A stretch of 64,000 bases of DNA from Paenibacillus sp. MAEPY2 (GTDB taxonomy: Bacteria > Bacillota > Bacilli > Paenibacillales > Paenibacillaceae), in contig NZ_AWUK01000012.1 in assembly GCF_000499205.1 (NCBI RefSeq), positions 1 through 64,000 on the forward strand, written 5' to 3'. Every line of letters begins with the position of its first letter. Position 1 is the stretch's first letter. Of this stretch, positions 1 to 9,399 are shown in pieces. The notes beneath the pieces were generated by a model. It searched no databases, had not been told where the DNA came from, and saw only the letters and a program-made list of their open reading frames with translations. A program made the translations under genes and the position numbers.

Positions 1-26
1 TACCTCAGCATCCATAGTTCAAGCCA

Positions 27-66
27 AAAACCGCAGGTCTCCGATGAAGAGACTGCGGTTTTTTTA
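27..66. terminator. Bidirectional rho-independent terminator
   Basis: A GC-rich stem (arms near 31-41 and 49-58, one bulged base) is flanked by an A run at 26-30 and a T run at 59-65. It can therefore end transcription from a plus-strand gene left of the window and from the minus-strand efflux operon that ends at 193. Confidence 0.75.
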
Positions 67-76
67 TCGTTTCAAT

Positions 77-159
77 ATATAAATTGAACTAAAGAATATT
101 TACCCTTGCCACTCCGATGACAGAACAACCTTCCGATCACTGTTATCACCAGATTTTTT
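77..159 (-). repeat. Dispersed 3'-intergenic element, copy A
   Basis: This ~83-base element, read on the minus strand, closely matches 24777-24860 (copy B) and, over its second half, 38812-38884 (copy C). The shared core begins near TTGTTCTGTCATCG and runs through an A/T-rich stretch ending TTTAGTTCA. Copy A begins 33 bases past the stop of the EmrB-like gene in the same orientation and is followed by that gene's terminator. Confidence 0.8.
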
Positions 160-192
160 GGGGTACATAGGGTATTGGGTTGCCAGTGAAAT

Positions 193-1734
193 TCAGCGCT
201 CAGGCTTGACTTTACGAGGACGGGAGCGCGCCCGTCGCAGGAACAGCGATAGAAACAGACCAATGATCGAAATCCAGGTTGCTACAATGAAAGCATCATT
301 AATGCCTTCAATCGTTGACGTCTGAACAGCAATACCATAGAGCTGCTGTAATGCGAGACTGGCACCTTGCTCAGGAGGCATTCCAGCCGCAGTAGCCATC
401 TGCGTACCGAGCATGCCGACTTGTTCGGTCAATGCTACATTGGTTGTGGTGACCGTGTTGCTGTAATCCGCCAAATGAATGCCTGCACGTGTCGCCATCA
501 CGGTGATAAGCAAAGCCGTCCCGATTGAGCCTGCCACCTGCCTGACCGTATTGGACATGGCCGTCCCATGACTTGTGAGATGAGGCGGTAATTGGTTTAA
601 CCCCTCTGTCTGGACAGACATCATAAGCATGGACATCCCGAAACTACGGAATGTGTATAGCATCATAATGTGACCGTAGGGTGTCTCCCCCGTCAACTTG
701 CTAAACTCAAAGGTAGAGATGGCGGTAATGATCAAACCGACAATGGCGAGGGGGCGAGAGCCGATCCGGTCAAACAGGGCGCCTGAGATAGGAGACATGA
801 CGCCCATTAGCAATGCGCCTGGCAGGAGCAACAAACCGGATTGCAGGGGAGAGAATCCCCTTATATTTTGCAGATAGATCGGTAACAGCAGCATTCCGCC
901 AAAGAGTGCCATGTTAATCGTTGCACTGACCAGCGTCGAGATGGTGAAGATATCGTATTTGAATACACGAAATTCCAGCAAAGGGTTCTTCATGGCCGTC
1001 TCTCTGAGGACAAAGAAAACGATGAAGAGCACACCGATAATCAAAGTCAACAGCACTGTTGCGCTGGTCCAGCCTTTATCTCCGGCAGAGCTGAATCCAT
1101 AGAGAAGAAAGCCGAAACCAATCGTGGAGAATAACGCGCCAAACCCGTCAAATTTCGGTGAAGTAAGCTTGGACACATTTTTTAGCCAGATGAAGGCAAA
1201 CAAAATATCAAGCAAGGCGAGCGGAATGACCATATAGAACAGAATCCGCCATGTATAATGTTCCACGATCCATCCAGATAAGGTTGGACCAATGGCTGGA
1301 GCAAACATCATGGCAATACCCATCGTGCCCATGGCCGTTCCCCGTTTCTCTGGAGGGAAAACAGTCAGAAACACATTCATAACCAAAGGCATAATAATCC
1401 CGGCCCCACTGGCTTGTACGATACGACCGATGAGCATGACCGTAAATCCAGGACTGATGGCACAGATCAACGAACCCAGCGTAAATAACAGCATCGCGGT
1501 CACGAATAATTTGCGGGTGCCGAACGACTCGATCAAGTAGGCGGTAATCGGAATGAGTACCCCGTTCACCAGTAAGTAGGCTGTAGACAGCCACTGCACG
1601 GTCGTTGCCGAGACGTTAAAGTCATTCATCAGATGGGGGATGGCTACATTGAGCAAAGTCTGATTCAGAATGGCGATAAATGCGCCGAGCAGCAGGACAG
1701 CGATGGTTTTCCCAAGTGGCACTTGATTTTCCAT
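193..1734 (-). CDS. EmrB/QacA-type multidrug MFS efflux transporter (DHA2)
   Basis: A 513-residue polytopic membrane protein predicted to export drugs or other lipophilic compounds using the proton gradient. Length and hydrophobicity fit the 14-helix DHA2 family. The antiporter motif C is visible as APAIGPTLSGW near residue 150, after the family motif GRIVQASGAGIIMP. The C-terminus is a short basic tail. It follows the HlyD/EmrA-like adaptor gene by only 8 bases, so the two form an efflux operon transcribed leftwards, ending at the terminator at 27-66. The family is clear; the substrate cannot be read from sequence. Confidence 0.92.
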   Translation of the reverse strand: MENQVPLGKTIAVLLLGAFIAILNQTLLNVAIPHLMNDFNVSATTVQWLSTAYLLVNGVLIPITAYLIESFGTRKLFVTAMLLFTLGSLICAISPGFTVMLIGRIVQASGAGIIMPLVMNVFLTVFPPEKRGTAMGTMGIAMMFAPAIGPTLSGWIVEHYTWRILFYMVIPLALLDILFAFIWLKNVSKLTSPKFDGFGALFSTIGFGFLLYGFSSAGDKGWTSATVLLTLIIGVLFIVFFVLRETAMKNPLLEFRVFKYDIFTISTLVSATINMALFGGMLLLPIYLQNIRGFSPLQSGLLLLPGALLMGVMSPISGALFDRIGSRPLAIVGLIITAISTFEFSKLTGETPYGHIMMLYTFRSFGMSMLMMSVQTEGLNQLPPHLTSHGTAMSNTVRQVAGSIGTALLITVMATRAGIHLADYSNTVTTTNVALTEQVGMLGTQMATAAGMPPEQGASLALQQLYGIAVQTSTIEGINDAFIVATWISIIGLFLSLFLRRARSRPRKVKPER

Positions 1735-1742
1735 CAGCAGCC

Positions 1743-2378
1743 TTAGATATGAACGCGCACGGTAGCGCTCATGCCGGGAACCACACCCAGTCCTTTATAT
1801 CCTTCGATCGTAACGATGATCGGGATGACTTGTGTTACTTTGGTGTAATTTGCATTCGTATTGGACGAAGGCAATAGCGAAAAGGAGGATGCAGTGGCAA
1901 GTCCGATCTGGTCTACTTTGCCCGTCAAAGTGGTGTCCGGAAAAGCGTCGACATACACATCTACGATCTGACCTGTTTTAATCTTATCAATCGCGGTCTC
2001 GTCGACATTGGCTGTCACGTACAAATTATTGAAATCATAGGCCCGTGCGAGGGGCGTACCTGCAGATACGAGCGAATTTTCGACAGCGGTTTGTTGTACA
2101 ATGGTGCCATCAACAGGCATCGTCACGGATGTTGATTTGCCCGCAGCGGAGACAGTGGCGACGGTATCGCCTGCATTAAATGTTGTACCTACCTTGCCTT
2201 TCCAGGATCGAAGCTCACCACTTACTGCGGAAGCCACGGAGATAGGCTGCCCGGTTACTAGCGCATTATCGGTTTTAACATAACTTGTGGATTGGTTGTA
2301 ATAGTAGATCCCGGCCGCCCCGGCTCCCAAAATCACCAATATAACGATGATATTGATCAAAATGGCACGTGAATTCAT
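1743..2378 (-). CDS. HlyD/EmrA-like membrane-fusion (adaptor) protein
   Basis: About 211 residues with one N-terminal membrane segment (roughly residues 4-26), then a lipoyl-like/barrel-sandwich region and a beta-barrel region typical of the HlyD family. The long coiled-coil hairpin of Gram-negative EmrA is missing, which makes it short (211 versus about 390 residues) and fits a single-membrane cell. The start at 2378 is preferred over an in-frame ATG at 2387 because the AGGAGG at 2389-2394 lies 10 bases from the former and only 1 from the latter. First gene of the pair with the MFS pump, which it probably assists. Confidence 0.85.
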   Translation of the reverse strand: MNSRAILINIIVILVILGAGAAGIYYYNQSTSYVKTDNALVTGQPISVASAVSGELRSWKGKVGTTFNAGDTVATVSAAGKSTSVTMPVDGTIVQQTAVENSLVSAGTPLARAYDFNNLYVTANVDETAIDKIKTGQIVDVYVDAFPDTTLTGKVDQIGLATASSFSLLPSSNTNANYTKVTQVIPIIVTIEGYKGLGVVPGMSATVRVHI

Positions 2379-2579
2379 GCTGATCATTCCTCCTCAATTC
2401 GGTTTTCTTTGAATCTTCTCTTTAATCGGTTCTGAAAGTCTTCTGTTGACAATCCTGTTTGGAGCATTCCCGCTACTTTGTCGCTCTATACGAAACAAGG
2501 TGAAATATTATTCGCAGAATAGGGCACCAATATATTGATTAAGGTTGCCTACAGGCGGATGATAAGGGAGGATGCACAC

Positions 2580-3050
2580 ATGTTGATCATTTTGGCGGTA
2601 ATCGTTGTTATTGGGGTTGTGTTTCTGATGATTTATAACTCCAGATCGTCCCGCAAGGCTGCAGAAGCACGAGCTTCCAAAATAGCAGAGGTGGAAGAAG
2701 GGCCTGTCCTGCTCCATGAAGAAGATCATGCCCGGAAGGAAGATCGAATTAGCGAACAGGCCGAGCATACAGAGGTTTTAGAACATGCGGAGCGCAGACA
2801 AACGGAGATTCACCAGATGGATTCCACGTTGGAGGTGCCTCCTTCACCTCATATAAGAGAGACGCAGACGACAGACGGTGATCAAGCTTACCGCCAAGCA
2901 TTGCTTCATTTCCGGAAACCTGCTGAAGTAGATGAGAAAGCGGTGTTAACGGATACGAATAAAGCTGAAGAGAGTGCAGATGAAGTGTATCGATTAGCTC
3001 TGAAGAGGATGAAAAGCAAATCCTCTGATCCCTCTTCAAAGCGAGAATGA
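2580..3050 (+). CDS. Hypothetical single-pass membrane-anchored protein
   Basis: A 156-residue protein that I do not recognise. It opens with one hydrophobic helix (about residues 1-18) followed by a basic SRSSRK stretch, so the rest is predicted cytoplasmic. That remainder is strongly charged, rich in Glu, Lys and Ala, and probably partly helical or disordered. The start at 2580 is chosen because an AAGGGAGG site lies 8 bases upstream; an in-frame ATG at 2535 lacks a comparable site. It is divergent from the efflux operon and followed by ywbE after a 126-base gap. Confidence 0.7.
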   Translation: MLIILAVIVVIGVVFLMIYNSRSSRKAAEARASKIAEVEEGPVLLHEEDHARKEDRISEQAEHTEVLEHAERRQTEIHQMDSTLEVPPSPHIRETQTTDGDQAYRQALLHFRKPAEVDEKAVLTDTNKAEESADEVYRLALKRMKSKSSDPSSKRE

Positions 3051-3176
3051 CCACTTAGTTCAGTTTTTGAACGTTGGACATGGCTTTCGTTTTCAATCCA
3101 AAACGTCTACAATAGATGAAGCTTTGTGAATTATGGCTGCATGACATGGAATACGTTGAAGAAGAGAGGGAAACCC

Positions 3177-3383
3177 ATGAACGGACAACAACGAGTAAAT
3201 ATCAAACCGGGTCTTGAAGTGGATATTGTGCTCAAGCAAGATCAGCCTACAGGCAAGCTGACACGTGGGATCGTGAAGGATTTATTAACCAAATCGCCCA
3301 CACATCCGCATGGAATTAAAGTGCGTTTGACTAATGGACAGGTGGGCCGTGTGAAACAAGTCTTTACGGGAGCGTCGGAATGA
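3177..3383 (+). CDS. ywbE: YwbE family protein
   Basis: A 68-residue protein matching the YwbE family (DUF2196), small basic proteins of unknown function widespread in Firmicutes. The recognisable core runs through the first two thirds: VNIKPGLEVDIVLKQDQ, then TGKLTRGIVKDLLTKS and the PHGIKVRL segment, consistent with a small beta-barrel such as a KOW/SH3-like fold. The start at 3177 follows a GAGAGGGAAA site; the longer in-frame start at 3126 is not supported. It is followed after 21 bases by a DUF4269 gene, possibly co-transcribed. Confidence 0.85.
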   Translation: MNGQQRVNIKPGLEVDIVLKQDQPTGKLTRGIVKDLLTKSPTHPHGIKVRLTNGQVGRVKQVFTGASE

Positions 3384-3404
3384 GCCGGTGCCCGAGGTTG
3401 TAAC

Positions 3405-3995
3405 ATGATTACAACTGCGGATGTTATGGCACATCTGGCCTCGGGTAACGAGCGTCAGCAGGATGCTTATGAGGTGCTGCAATCTAGCGGATTATTAAGC
3501 ATATTGGGTGCTTACCAGCCTTACCCGGCTGGAACAGTGCCGATTGATATTGATATCCCCGGAAGTGATCTTGATCTATTATGTGAGGCAGCGGATTTGG
3601 GAGCGTTTGAAGCCCTATTGCACCGTCAACTGGGGGGAATGCAAGGTTTCCGATGTGATCGGGGGGACGGCCGTGCAGGCCAGCGTCCTTATGTGACCTG
3701 TTGTGTGGATATTGGAAACTGGCCTATAGAGATTTTCGCTCAGTCGGTATCTGTACGCAGTCAGAATGCCTATCTTCACATGCAGGTAGAGTGGGAATTG
3801 TTGCAACTTTGGGGCGCAGCAGGACATCGGGAGATTCGCAAACTTAAGCTGGGAGGCTTGAAGACGGAGCCTGCATTCGCTGCAGTACTGGGACTTCAGG
3901 GAGACCCCTATGAGGAGATGCTACATCTGGCCGGAATGAGTAAGGATGAGCTTTGGTCCTGGGCTCGCCTGCGTACGTCCTTTCAGTTCGAATAG
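3405..3995 (+). CDS. DUF4269 family protein (nucleotidyltransferase-like fold)
   Basis: A 196-residue soluble protein. The segment AGTVPIDIDIPGSDLDLLC (about residues 43-61) is characteristic of DUF4269, a family with a nucleotidyltransferase-like arrangement in which the Asp residues of the IDIDI/SDLDLL motif would bind metal. No function has been assigned to the family as far as I know. It lies 21 bases after ywbE and its end converges on the minus-strand transporter gene, with only 14 bases between the stops and no obvious terminator. Confidence 0.8.
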   Translation: MITTADVMAHLASGNERQQDAYEVLQSSGLLSILGAYQPYPAGTVPIDIDIPGSDLDLLCEAADLGAFEALLHRQLGGMQGFRCDRGDGRAGQRPYVTCCVDIGNWPIEIFAQSVSVRSQNAYLHMQVEWELLQLWGAAGHREIRKLKLGGLKTEPAFAAVLGLQGDPYEEMLHLAGMSKDELWSWARLRTSFQFE

Positions 3996-4009
3996 CATGG
4001 TTTCCGCGA

Positions 4010-5446
4010 TCAGATCAGAAAGATAGCCACAATTGTAGTCACTGTTAATCCCAGCAATACTGGTTTCAGATTGCGGCGTGCCAGTTCAAATGGACTGACC
4101 CCGCAGATGGCAGCAGCTGGAATCAAGGCCCATGGAATCAAGGTCCCACCGCCTACCCATATGGCGGCGACCTGACCCAGTGCCGTCAGTACAGGTGCGG
4201 AATCTGCCGAACCTGCAAACATAGACGCAATGGAGCCGACCAGGGATATCCCTGAGAACCCTGAACCATCCATTCCCGTGACCGCTCCGGTCACCGTCAT
4301 CGTAATAGCGCCTACCGTATTATTCAGTGGCACTAGACTCGCAAGAGCTACCCCCAAATCATTAACAATACCGTGTGAACCAGCAGGCAGCGGGTTGTTG
4401 AACAACTCTGTGATCGCTGCATCCCCAAGATAAAAGAAAGCGGCAATCGGTATGACTGGACCAAACACCTTAAATCCGAACTGGAATCCTTCAATTAAAT
4501 AGTTTGTTGTTTCTTCCGGACCTGTATGACGATGCGCGGCAAGGGAGACGGCGATCAGAATGAGCACAGCTGTTCCACCAATTAATGCTGTGGCATCCCC
4601 GCCTTGAAGTTGAAGTAAAAACATCAGAATGACATCCGCAGCGAATAACAACGGGATGATCAGAGCGAATGTCTTTTGCAGACGGCGCGGCATGGGTTGA
4701 TGTTGAACGGAAGGCCCCCCGGAAATGGGCGCAGAATCTAATGAAGGTGGAAGGGCAGCTGCTGCTTCACCCAAGACTGGATCACTAAGTTTAAAGGTAG
4801 AGCCTGACTTCATCTCCTTGCGCAGCATCCAGAATGCCGTTACGGTAGACACCGTTCCCATCACTATGACAAGCGGGATACTTGCAGTCATGACGGAGGT
4901 AACTGGAAGTCCTGCTGCATCAGCCGTCAGTTTGGGTGCACCTTGAATAATGTAATCCCCTGATAAGGCGATTCCATGCCCAAATAGATTCATGGCAATG
5001 GCGGCGCCGATAGGTGGAAGTCCGACTCGTACCGCTACTGGAAGAAGTACAGCCCCAACCAGAGCAACGGCAGGTGAAGGCCAGAAGAACAGCGATACAA
5101 TCATCATAATGAATCCGATTCCCCAGTACGCGATCTGTGGAGAATGGATGAACCGGGTGAGCGGCTTCACCATAACTTCATTGATTCCCGTCCTGATTAA
5201 CACTCGGCTCATCGCAACAATGATTGAAATGATAAAAATAGTGCCGAGCAGCTCCTTGGCTGCGTAGATAAAACTGCTGAAGATTCCGGATACCGATCCG
5301 CTTAATGTTTCAGTCGCCAGAAATCCAATGGTCATAATACCCGCGACACAAATAATCGTTGTATCTCTACGACGAACCATGACGGCGATAATCAAGACGA
5401 TAAAAGCCAGATATACATAATGCAATGGGACGAGTTGAATATTCAT
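4010..5446 (-). CDS. Putative ion-transporter-superfamily permease
   Basis: A 478-residue integral membrane protein with about 11-12 hydrophobic segments. A hydrophilic, proline-rich loop near residues 220-255 splits it into two halves. Each half carries a glycine-rich reentrant-like stretch (for example GAAIAMNLFGHGIALSGD, near residue 150), as in ion-transporter families that move organic anions or Na+/H+ (GntP, DcuC, NhaC). I cannot name its substrate. The start at 5446 is supported by AAAGGAGG. It stands alone, convergent with the DUF4269 gene and divergent from the first two-component system. Confidence 0.65.
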   Translation of the reverse strand: MNIQLVPLHYVYLAFIVLIIAVMVRRRDTTIICVAGIMTIGFLATETLSGSVSGIFSSFIYAAKELLGTIFIISIIVAMSRVLIRTGINEVMVKPLTRFIHSPQIAYWGIGFIMMIVSLFFWPSPAVALVGAVLLPVAVRVGLPPIGAAIAMNLFGHGIALSGDYIIQGAPKLTADAAGLPVTSVMTASIPLVIVMGTVSTVTAFWMLRKEMKSGSTFKLSDPVLGEAAAALPPSLDSAPISGGPSVQHQPMPRRLQKTFALIIPLLFAADVILMFLLQLQGGDATALIGGTAVLILIAVSLAAHRHTGPEETTNYLIEGFQFGFKVFGPVIPIAAFFYLGDAAITELFNNPLPAGSHGIVNDLGVALASLVPLNNTVGAITMTVTGAVTGMDGSGFSGISLVGSIASMFAGSADSAPVLTALGQVAAIWVGGGTLIPWALIPAAAICGVSPFELARRNLKPVLLGLTVTTIVAIFLI

Positions 5447-5812
5447 CGGACATGCCTCCTTTCATCCTTGGTGTCAACCTAAGGAGTGATATATCGTATG
5501 CATGTCATCACCGGGCGTTCGTGGAGTAGGGAGCAGGATTTTTTTTACAGATGGAGAACTTATTAGAGCATGGAGCCTTGTACACGTACTGTAAGCCAAG
5601 TGCAAGTCACCAGAAGTGATATTGACAGGTCACGGAACTACATAGACAGACGCAACCAAGTATGACTACAATAAACATGCCATTATAAGGAAGAAGATGG
5701 AAGAGATGCAGAAGTAGATAGCAGAAAACAGCAGTTTTTTTGAACTTAATAGCGTTTACAAAAAAATGTGTAAAAGAACATTAAATCAGATTAGACAAAA
5801 GGGCGGGAATTC
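5447..5812. other. Divergent intergenic region with possible control sites
   Basis: No gene is visible in these 366 bases. They separate a minus-strand permease from the plus-strand sensor kinase. The region holds a cre-like site at 5747-5760 and the 9-mer ACAGGTCAC at 5625-5633, which recurs at 9282-9290 upstream of the permeases of the same locus. No convincing sigma-A promoter with both boxes was found. Confidence 0.4.
5747..5760 (+). promoter_or_regulatory. Candidate CcpA cre site
   Basis: TAATAGCGTTTACA matches the cre consensus TGWAANCGNTNWCA at all but two fixed positions and lies 52 bases before the sensor kinase start, where catabolite control of a sugar-uptake locus would be expected. 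Assigned by eye. Confidence 0.35.
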
Positions 5813-7630
5813 ATGAATTTTATCCGTTCACTGCGCTTTAAGTTTATTGTGGGTCTGACATTGATCATGCTGCCACTATTCATGCTGCTTTATTACAACA
5901 ACGTATACGCCATGAAAGTGGTACGTGATCAAGTGTCTCTCACCAATATGAATCATCTGGCGAAGAGTGTGGAGCAGAACGAGCGCGTGCTGCAGGAGAC
6001 CAATCGTTATTTATACAGTCTGGGCGAACGAGACCCGGATATTATTTCCCTGTTTTTTCTCAAATACGGCAGTGGCGATTATATTATTGCGAAGCAGCGC
6101 ATTATGAACAAATTCATGACCGATATCGGATTTTATAATCTGATCGATTCATTTTTTCTGTACGATGCCGTAAATGATGATCTGCTGCTCGCTACCTCAG
6201 GCAATTATGATGTCAAAATGTCGATTGTGCAGGAGAGTATGCCGGTTCAGATGCAGCAACTGGAGGGGGAAATCCAGAAGCCGGAGTGGAGCATCGTTCG
6301 GGGTGGCACATGGAATGCCTTGGTCAAAACAGTACGGATCAACGCTCAATTCTATGCAGGAGCGCTTGTAGACATGAATGCACTGAATCATCCCGAGCAA
6401 TTTACGGAATCCGGTAACCGGGGAGGAGCCGTCATCGTAGGAGCGGATGGTGGGGCCTTGTCTGATTCAGCCCTGAACTCGGCACAAATCAAGCTGGCCG
6501 CTGCCCATATCACTGGGTTAAATAATCCCTACCAGGTGATATCTGAAGTGACATCCACTGGCAGTGCACGTCAGTACCTGATGCTTGGAATTCCCTCAGC
6601 CATGTCCGAGATGAATTATATTGTCCTGCTGCCCGAGGAGGACATGATGCGAAACCTGCCATTTTTTCAGCAGATCATTCGCCTGCTTCCGATTGGTGCA
6701 GCGGTCATCCTGATTACAGCGATGATTTTTCTCAGGCAGCTTTTGTTCCGTCCAATGAATGTGCTCATACGCGGAATGAGAAGGGTTAGCCGAGGGGAGC
6801 TTGATGTTAGGCTGGAGACGCCGGCTTCATCTGAACTGGAGTTTGTCACGCACAGCTTCAATCAGATGACAAGTGAGATCCAGCATCTGAAGATTGATGT
6901 GTATGAGGAGCAATTGCGGACGAGGGAAGCAGAGTTCAAACAATTGCAGATGCAGATCAATCCTCACTTTTATCTGAATTCCTTGAATATCATTCATAGC
7001 CTGGCTTCGTTGCAAAAGCATGAGCTTGTACAGCAGATGGCTGGTCACCTAGCGGATTATTTCCGGTTCAGCCTGCGTGCAGGCAAACGTGTCATTCGAT
7101 TGGATGAAGAACTGGAACATATCAGTCATTATTTGGAGATCCAGAAGCTGCGGTTTCCAAACAAGCTAGAGTTTGCTCTGGATGTTGGCCCGGACCTCGG
7201 GCATTATGTGCTGCCGCCCTTAACGATTCAGCCTTTTGTGGAGAATGCCATCATTCATGGCTTTCAGCGGCGCACAGAGCCTTTTGTTATACGCATAACT
7301 GCCCGGAAAACGAAAACGTTATCTGGGTCTGATTCACATATCGAAAATGAAATTGATTCGGTACTTCAACTTTCCATTACGGATAACGGTGTTGGCTTTG
7401 AACAAGAAATACTGGAGCGACTGCAGCAGGGGCAATATGTTGAAGCTCCGGGTGGGCAGCACATTGGCATCTGGAACGTTATCCATCGGCTGTTAGTGAA
7501 ATACGGCGAACATGCCGGATTGCAATTCAGGAATCAGACTGAAGGAGGGGCAGCAGTCGTTATTCATATGCCCGCCCAGACGGAAGAGGAAGAAGGGAGA
7601 GCCTATGCGGAACCTGTTGATCGTGGATGA
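5813..7630 (+). CDS. YesM-type sensor histidine kinase (locus 1)
   Basis: A 605-residue membrane kinase. A transmembrane helix lies at about residues 12-32, then a long extracellular sensing domain, a second helix near 288-310, a HAMP domain (about 310-365), and the His_kinase domain of the YesM/LytS class with phospho-acceptor His385 in QINPHFYLN. The HATPase domain carries the N-box PFVENAIIHG (Asn478) and the glycine motif DNGVGF. In this family it senses an external sugar and phosphorylates the AraC-type regulator encoded by the next gene, whose start overlaps this one by 26 bases. The signal is not identifiable. Confidence 0.93.
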   Translation: MNFIRSLRFKFIVGLTLIMLPLFMLLYYNNVYAMKVVRDQVSLTNMNHLAKSVEQNERVLQETNRYLYSLGERDPDIISLFFLKYGSGDYIIAKQRIMNKFMTDIGFYNLIDSFFLYDAVNDDLLLATSGNYDVKMSIVQESMPVQMQQLEGEIQKPEWSIVRGGTWNALVKTVRINAQFYAGALVDMNALNHPEQFTESGNRGGAVIVGADGGALSDSALNSAQIKLAAAHITGLNNPYQVISEVTSTGSARQYLMLGIPSAMSEMNYIVLLPEEDMMRNLPFFQQIIRLLPIGAAVILITAMIFLRQLLFRPMNVLIRGMRRVSRGELDVRLETPASSELEFVTHSFNQMTSEIQHLKIDVYEEQLRTREAEFKQLQMQINPHFYLNSLNIIHSLASLQKHELVQQMAGHLADYFRFSLRAGKRVIRLDEELEHISHYLEIQKLRFPNKLEFALDVGPDLGHYVLPPLTIQPFVENAIIHGFQRRTEPFVIRITARKTKTLSGSDSHIENEIDSVLQLSITDNGVGFEQEILERLQQGQYVEAPGGQHIGIWNVIHRLLVKYGEHAGLQFRNQTEGGAAVVIHMPAQTEEEEGRAYAEPVDRG

Positions 7631-9224
7631 TGAAGTGTATGCCCTGCAAGCGATGGTGGAAGGGGTGGACTGGAGCCTGGCCGGAATTGACCAGGTGTTC
7701 AGTGCTGGGGATGCCGAAGAAGCGAGATTGCTGATAAAAACCCATCCTATCGATATTATGATCTGTGATATTGAGATGCCGGGTGAGACGGGACTGGATC
7801 TGCAGAGTTGGGTGTTAAAGCATGATCCCGGGCTGTTAACTATTTTTCTTACGGGGCACGCCCTGTTCGATTATGCCCAAACCGCAATCAAGCTGAACAG
7901 CTTCGATTATGTGCTGAAGCCTGCTCCCGCAGACCAGATGCTCAAGGTTGTGAACCAGGCCATGGACAAAATTAAGGACGGGGAGCTGCGTTCCCGCACC
8001 AATGAAGTATATGAGACCGTGTACAAACGCTGGCAAACTCATAAACCGCTGTTGACCGAGCGTTTCTGGAAAGATGCCCTCTCACAACGGGTAACCTTAA
8101 CTCATCAGAAGCTTCAGGAACTGTCCGAGGTGTACGGAGCCGAGATTGATCCGCAAGCTCGTGTGCTGCCGATTGTCATATCCGTCGAAGAATGGGTGCG
8201 AGACTTCGACCTACGTGATGAGGAGGTGCTGGAATATGCGCTCCGCAATGCTGCCAAGGAAATGCTGCTTGGTGACAAACCCGGCGAAGTGTTTCAGGAC
8301 CACAGTGGACTGAATATTATGCTTGCATACGAACAGGACGGCATTGTACCAACGGCGAGTGAATTGGCGCAAGGATGTCAGAGCTATATTCAGGAGTGCG
8401 GTAATTATTTTTATTGCCGATTATCCTGTTATGTTGGAGTTCCGGTGGCTGTTACGGATCTTCAAGGTATGCTGAATGAGCTGATGGACATGGAGCGTCG
8501 CAATATTAACGAGCTTGAAGGGGTCTTCATCTATGACGAGGTGGGACGAGATACGGAGGATCGCTTTCTGCCCATACCGTGGTTTTCCGAGCTGTCCATC
8601 CTGTTCGAAACGGGAAAGTTTGATGACCTGCGCGAGCGTGTCGATGAAATCTTTGAATTACTGGCTGCCCAGGAGCGGCTGTCACCAGAAATTCTCCACT
8701 TGTATTATCATGCAATGCTGCATGTGATCTACCCGCTGCTCCATCAGAAAAATGTATCCATACGCAGCCTGTACCCTGGCGAACGCGAGCCGGAAGAAAG
8801 CGTTGTGACACGTTCATTGCCCCAGCTGAAGCAGTGGACTTCAGACCTGATCAGTCGTGCTATCCCGGTATTGTACCCGGACGATCACAGTCCAATGACT
8901 ATTGTGGACCAGTTGTGCATCTACATTGAAAATCATATTGGTGAAGAGCTGATGCGAGAGGAACTTGCGTCCTTTGCCGGATTTAATCCAGCCTATCTGT
9001 CCCGCTTGTTTCGTAAAGAAAAGGGCATGTCGCTCTCCGAATTCATTCTCCAGCGCAGAGTAGCCAAAGCGAAGACCTTGTTGTCCCAATCTACCGTGAA
9101 GGTGACGGATATCGCAGGCAAGGTGGGGTACTACAACTACTCTCATTTTACGAAGATGTTTAAAAAGTGCACGGGTATTACACCCCAGGAGTTTCGCAAA
9201 CAGTCCCGAACGGTACAGATTTGA
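7605..9224 (+). CDS. YesN-type response regulator, AraC-family output (locus 1)
   Basis: A 539-residue regulator: receiver domain (residues 1-120) with acidic pocket Asp8/Asp9, phospho-acceptor Asp55 in ICDIEMPG and Lys105, a long middle region, and a C-terminal AraC double helix-turn-helix (about 435-535) ending with the family signature KVGYYNYSHFTKMFKK. The ATG at 7605 was chosen because the protein then begins directly with the receiver (MRNLLIVDDE) and follows a GAAGGGAGAG site; it overlaps the kinase gene by 26 bases, so translation is probably coupled. It likely activates the permease and binding-protein genes downstream. Confidence 0.93.
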   Translation: MRNLLIVDDEVYALQAMVEGVDWSLAGIDQVFSAGDAEEARLLIKTHPIDIMICDIEMPGETGLDLQSWVLKHDPGLLTIFLTGHALFDYAQTAIKLNSFDYVLKPAPADQMLKVVNQAMDKIKDGELRSRTNEVYETVYKRWQTHKPLLTERFWKDALSQRVTLTHQKLQELSEVYGAEIDPQARVLPIVISVEEWVRDFDLRDEEVLEYALRNAAKEMLLGDKPGEVFQDHSGLNIMLAYEQDGIVPTASELAQGCQSYIQECGNYFYCRLSCYVGVPVAVTDLQGMLNELMDMERRNINELEGVFIYDEVGRDTEDRFLPIPWFSELSILFETGKFDDLRERVDEIFELLAAQERLSPEILHLYYHAMLHVIYPLLHQKNVSIRSLYPGEREPEESVVTRSLPQLKQWTSDLISRAIPVLYPDDHSPMTIVDQLCIYIENHIGEELMREELASFAGFNPAYLSRLFRKEKGMSLSEFILQRRVAKAKTLLSQSTVKVTDIAGKVGYYNYSHFTKMFKKCTGITPQEFRKQSRTVQI

Positions 9225-9250
9225 CGCAGCATGCTGCGTCTTTTGTTTTT
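9223..9250 (+). terminator. Rho-independent terminator
   Basis: The perfect 18-base palindrome GACGCAGCATGCTGCGTC starts in the stop codon of the response regulator gene and is followed by TTTTGTTTTTT. It separates the regulator pair from the transport genes. Confidence 0.88.
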
Positions 9251-9353
9251 TGGTGCCTTAAAGTCATAATTTGATAAGTGAACAGGTCACCACAGCAGAT
9301 AGTGGACGTGAACGCCCCGCCGTTATACTTGAACCACAGGAGACACAGCGGTG

Positions 9354-9372
9354 TTTCATCCTGAGGATGAAA
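9354..9372 (+). promoter_or_regulatory. Perfect inverted repeat just upstream of permease gene
   Basis: TTTCATCCTGAGGATGAAA is a perfect 9-base inverted repeat with one central base. It lies 27 bases before the permease start and ends about 9 bases before the ribosome binding region, so it could be an operator or an mRNA hairpin affecting translation. Confidence 0.4.
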
Positions 9373-9399
9373 TTCAAGAGGAGTGAGGGAGAACAAGTT

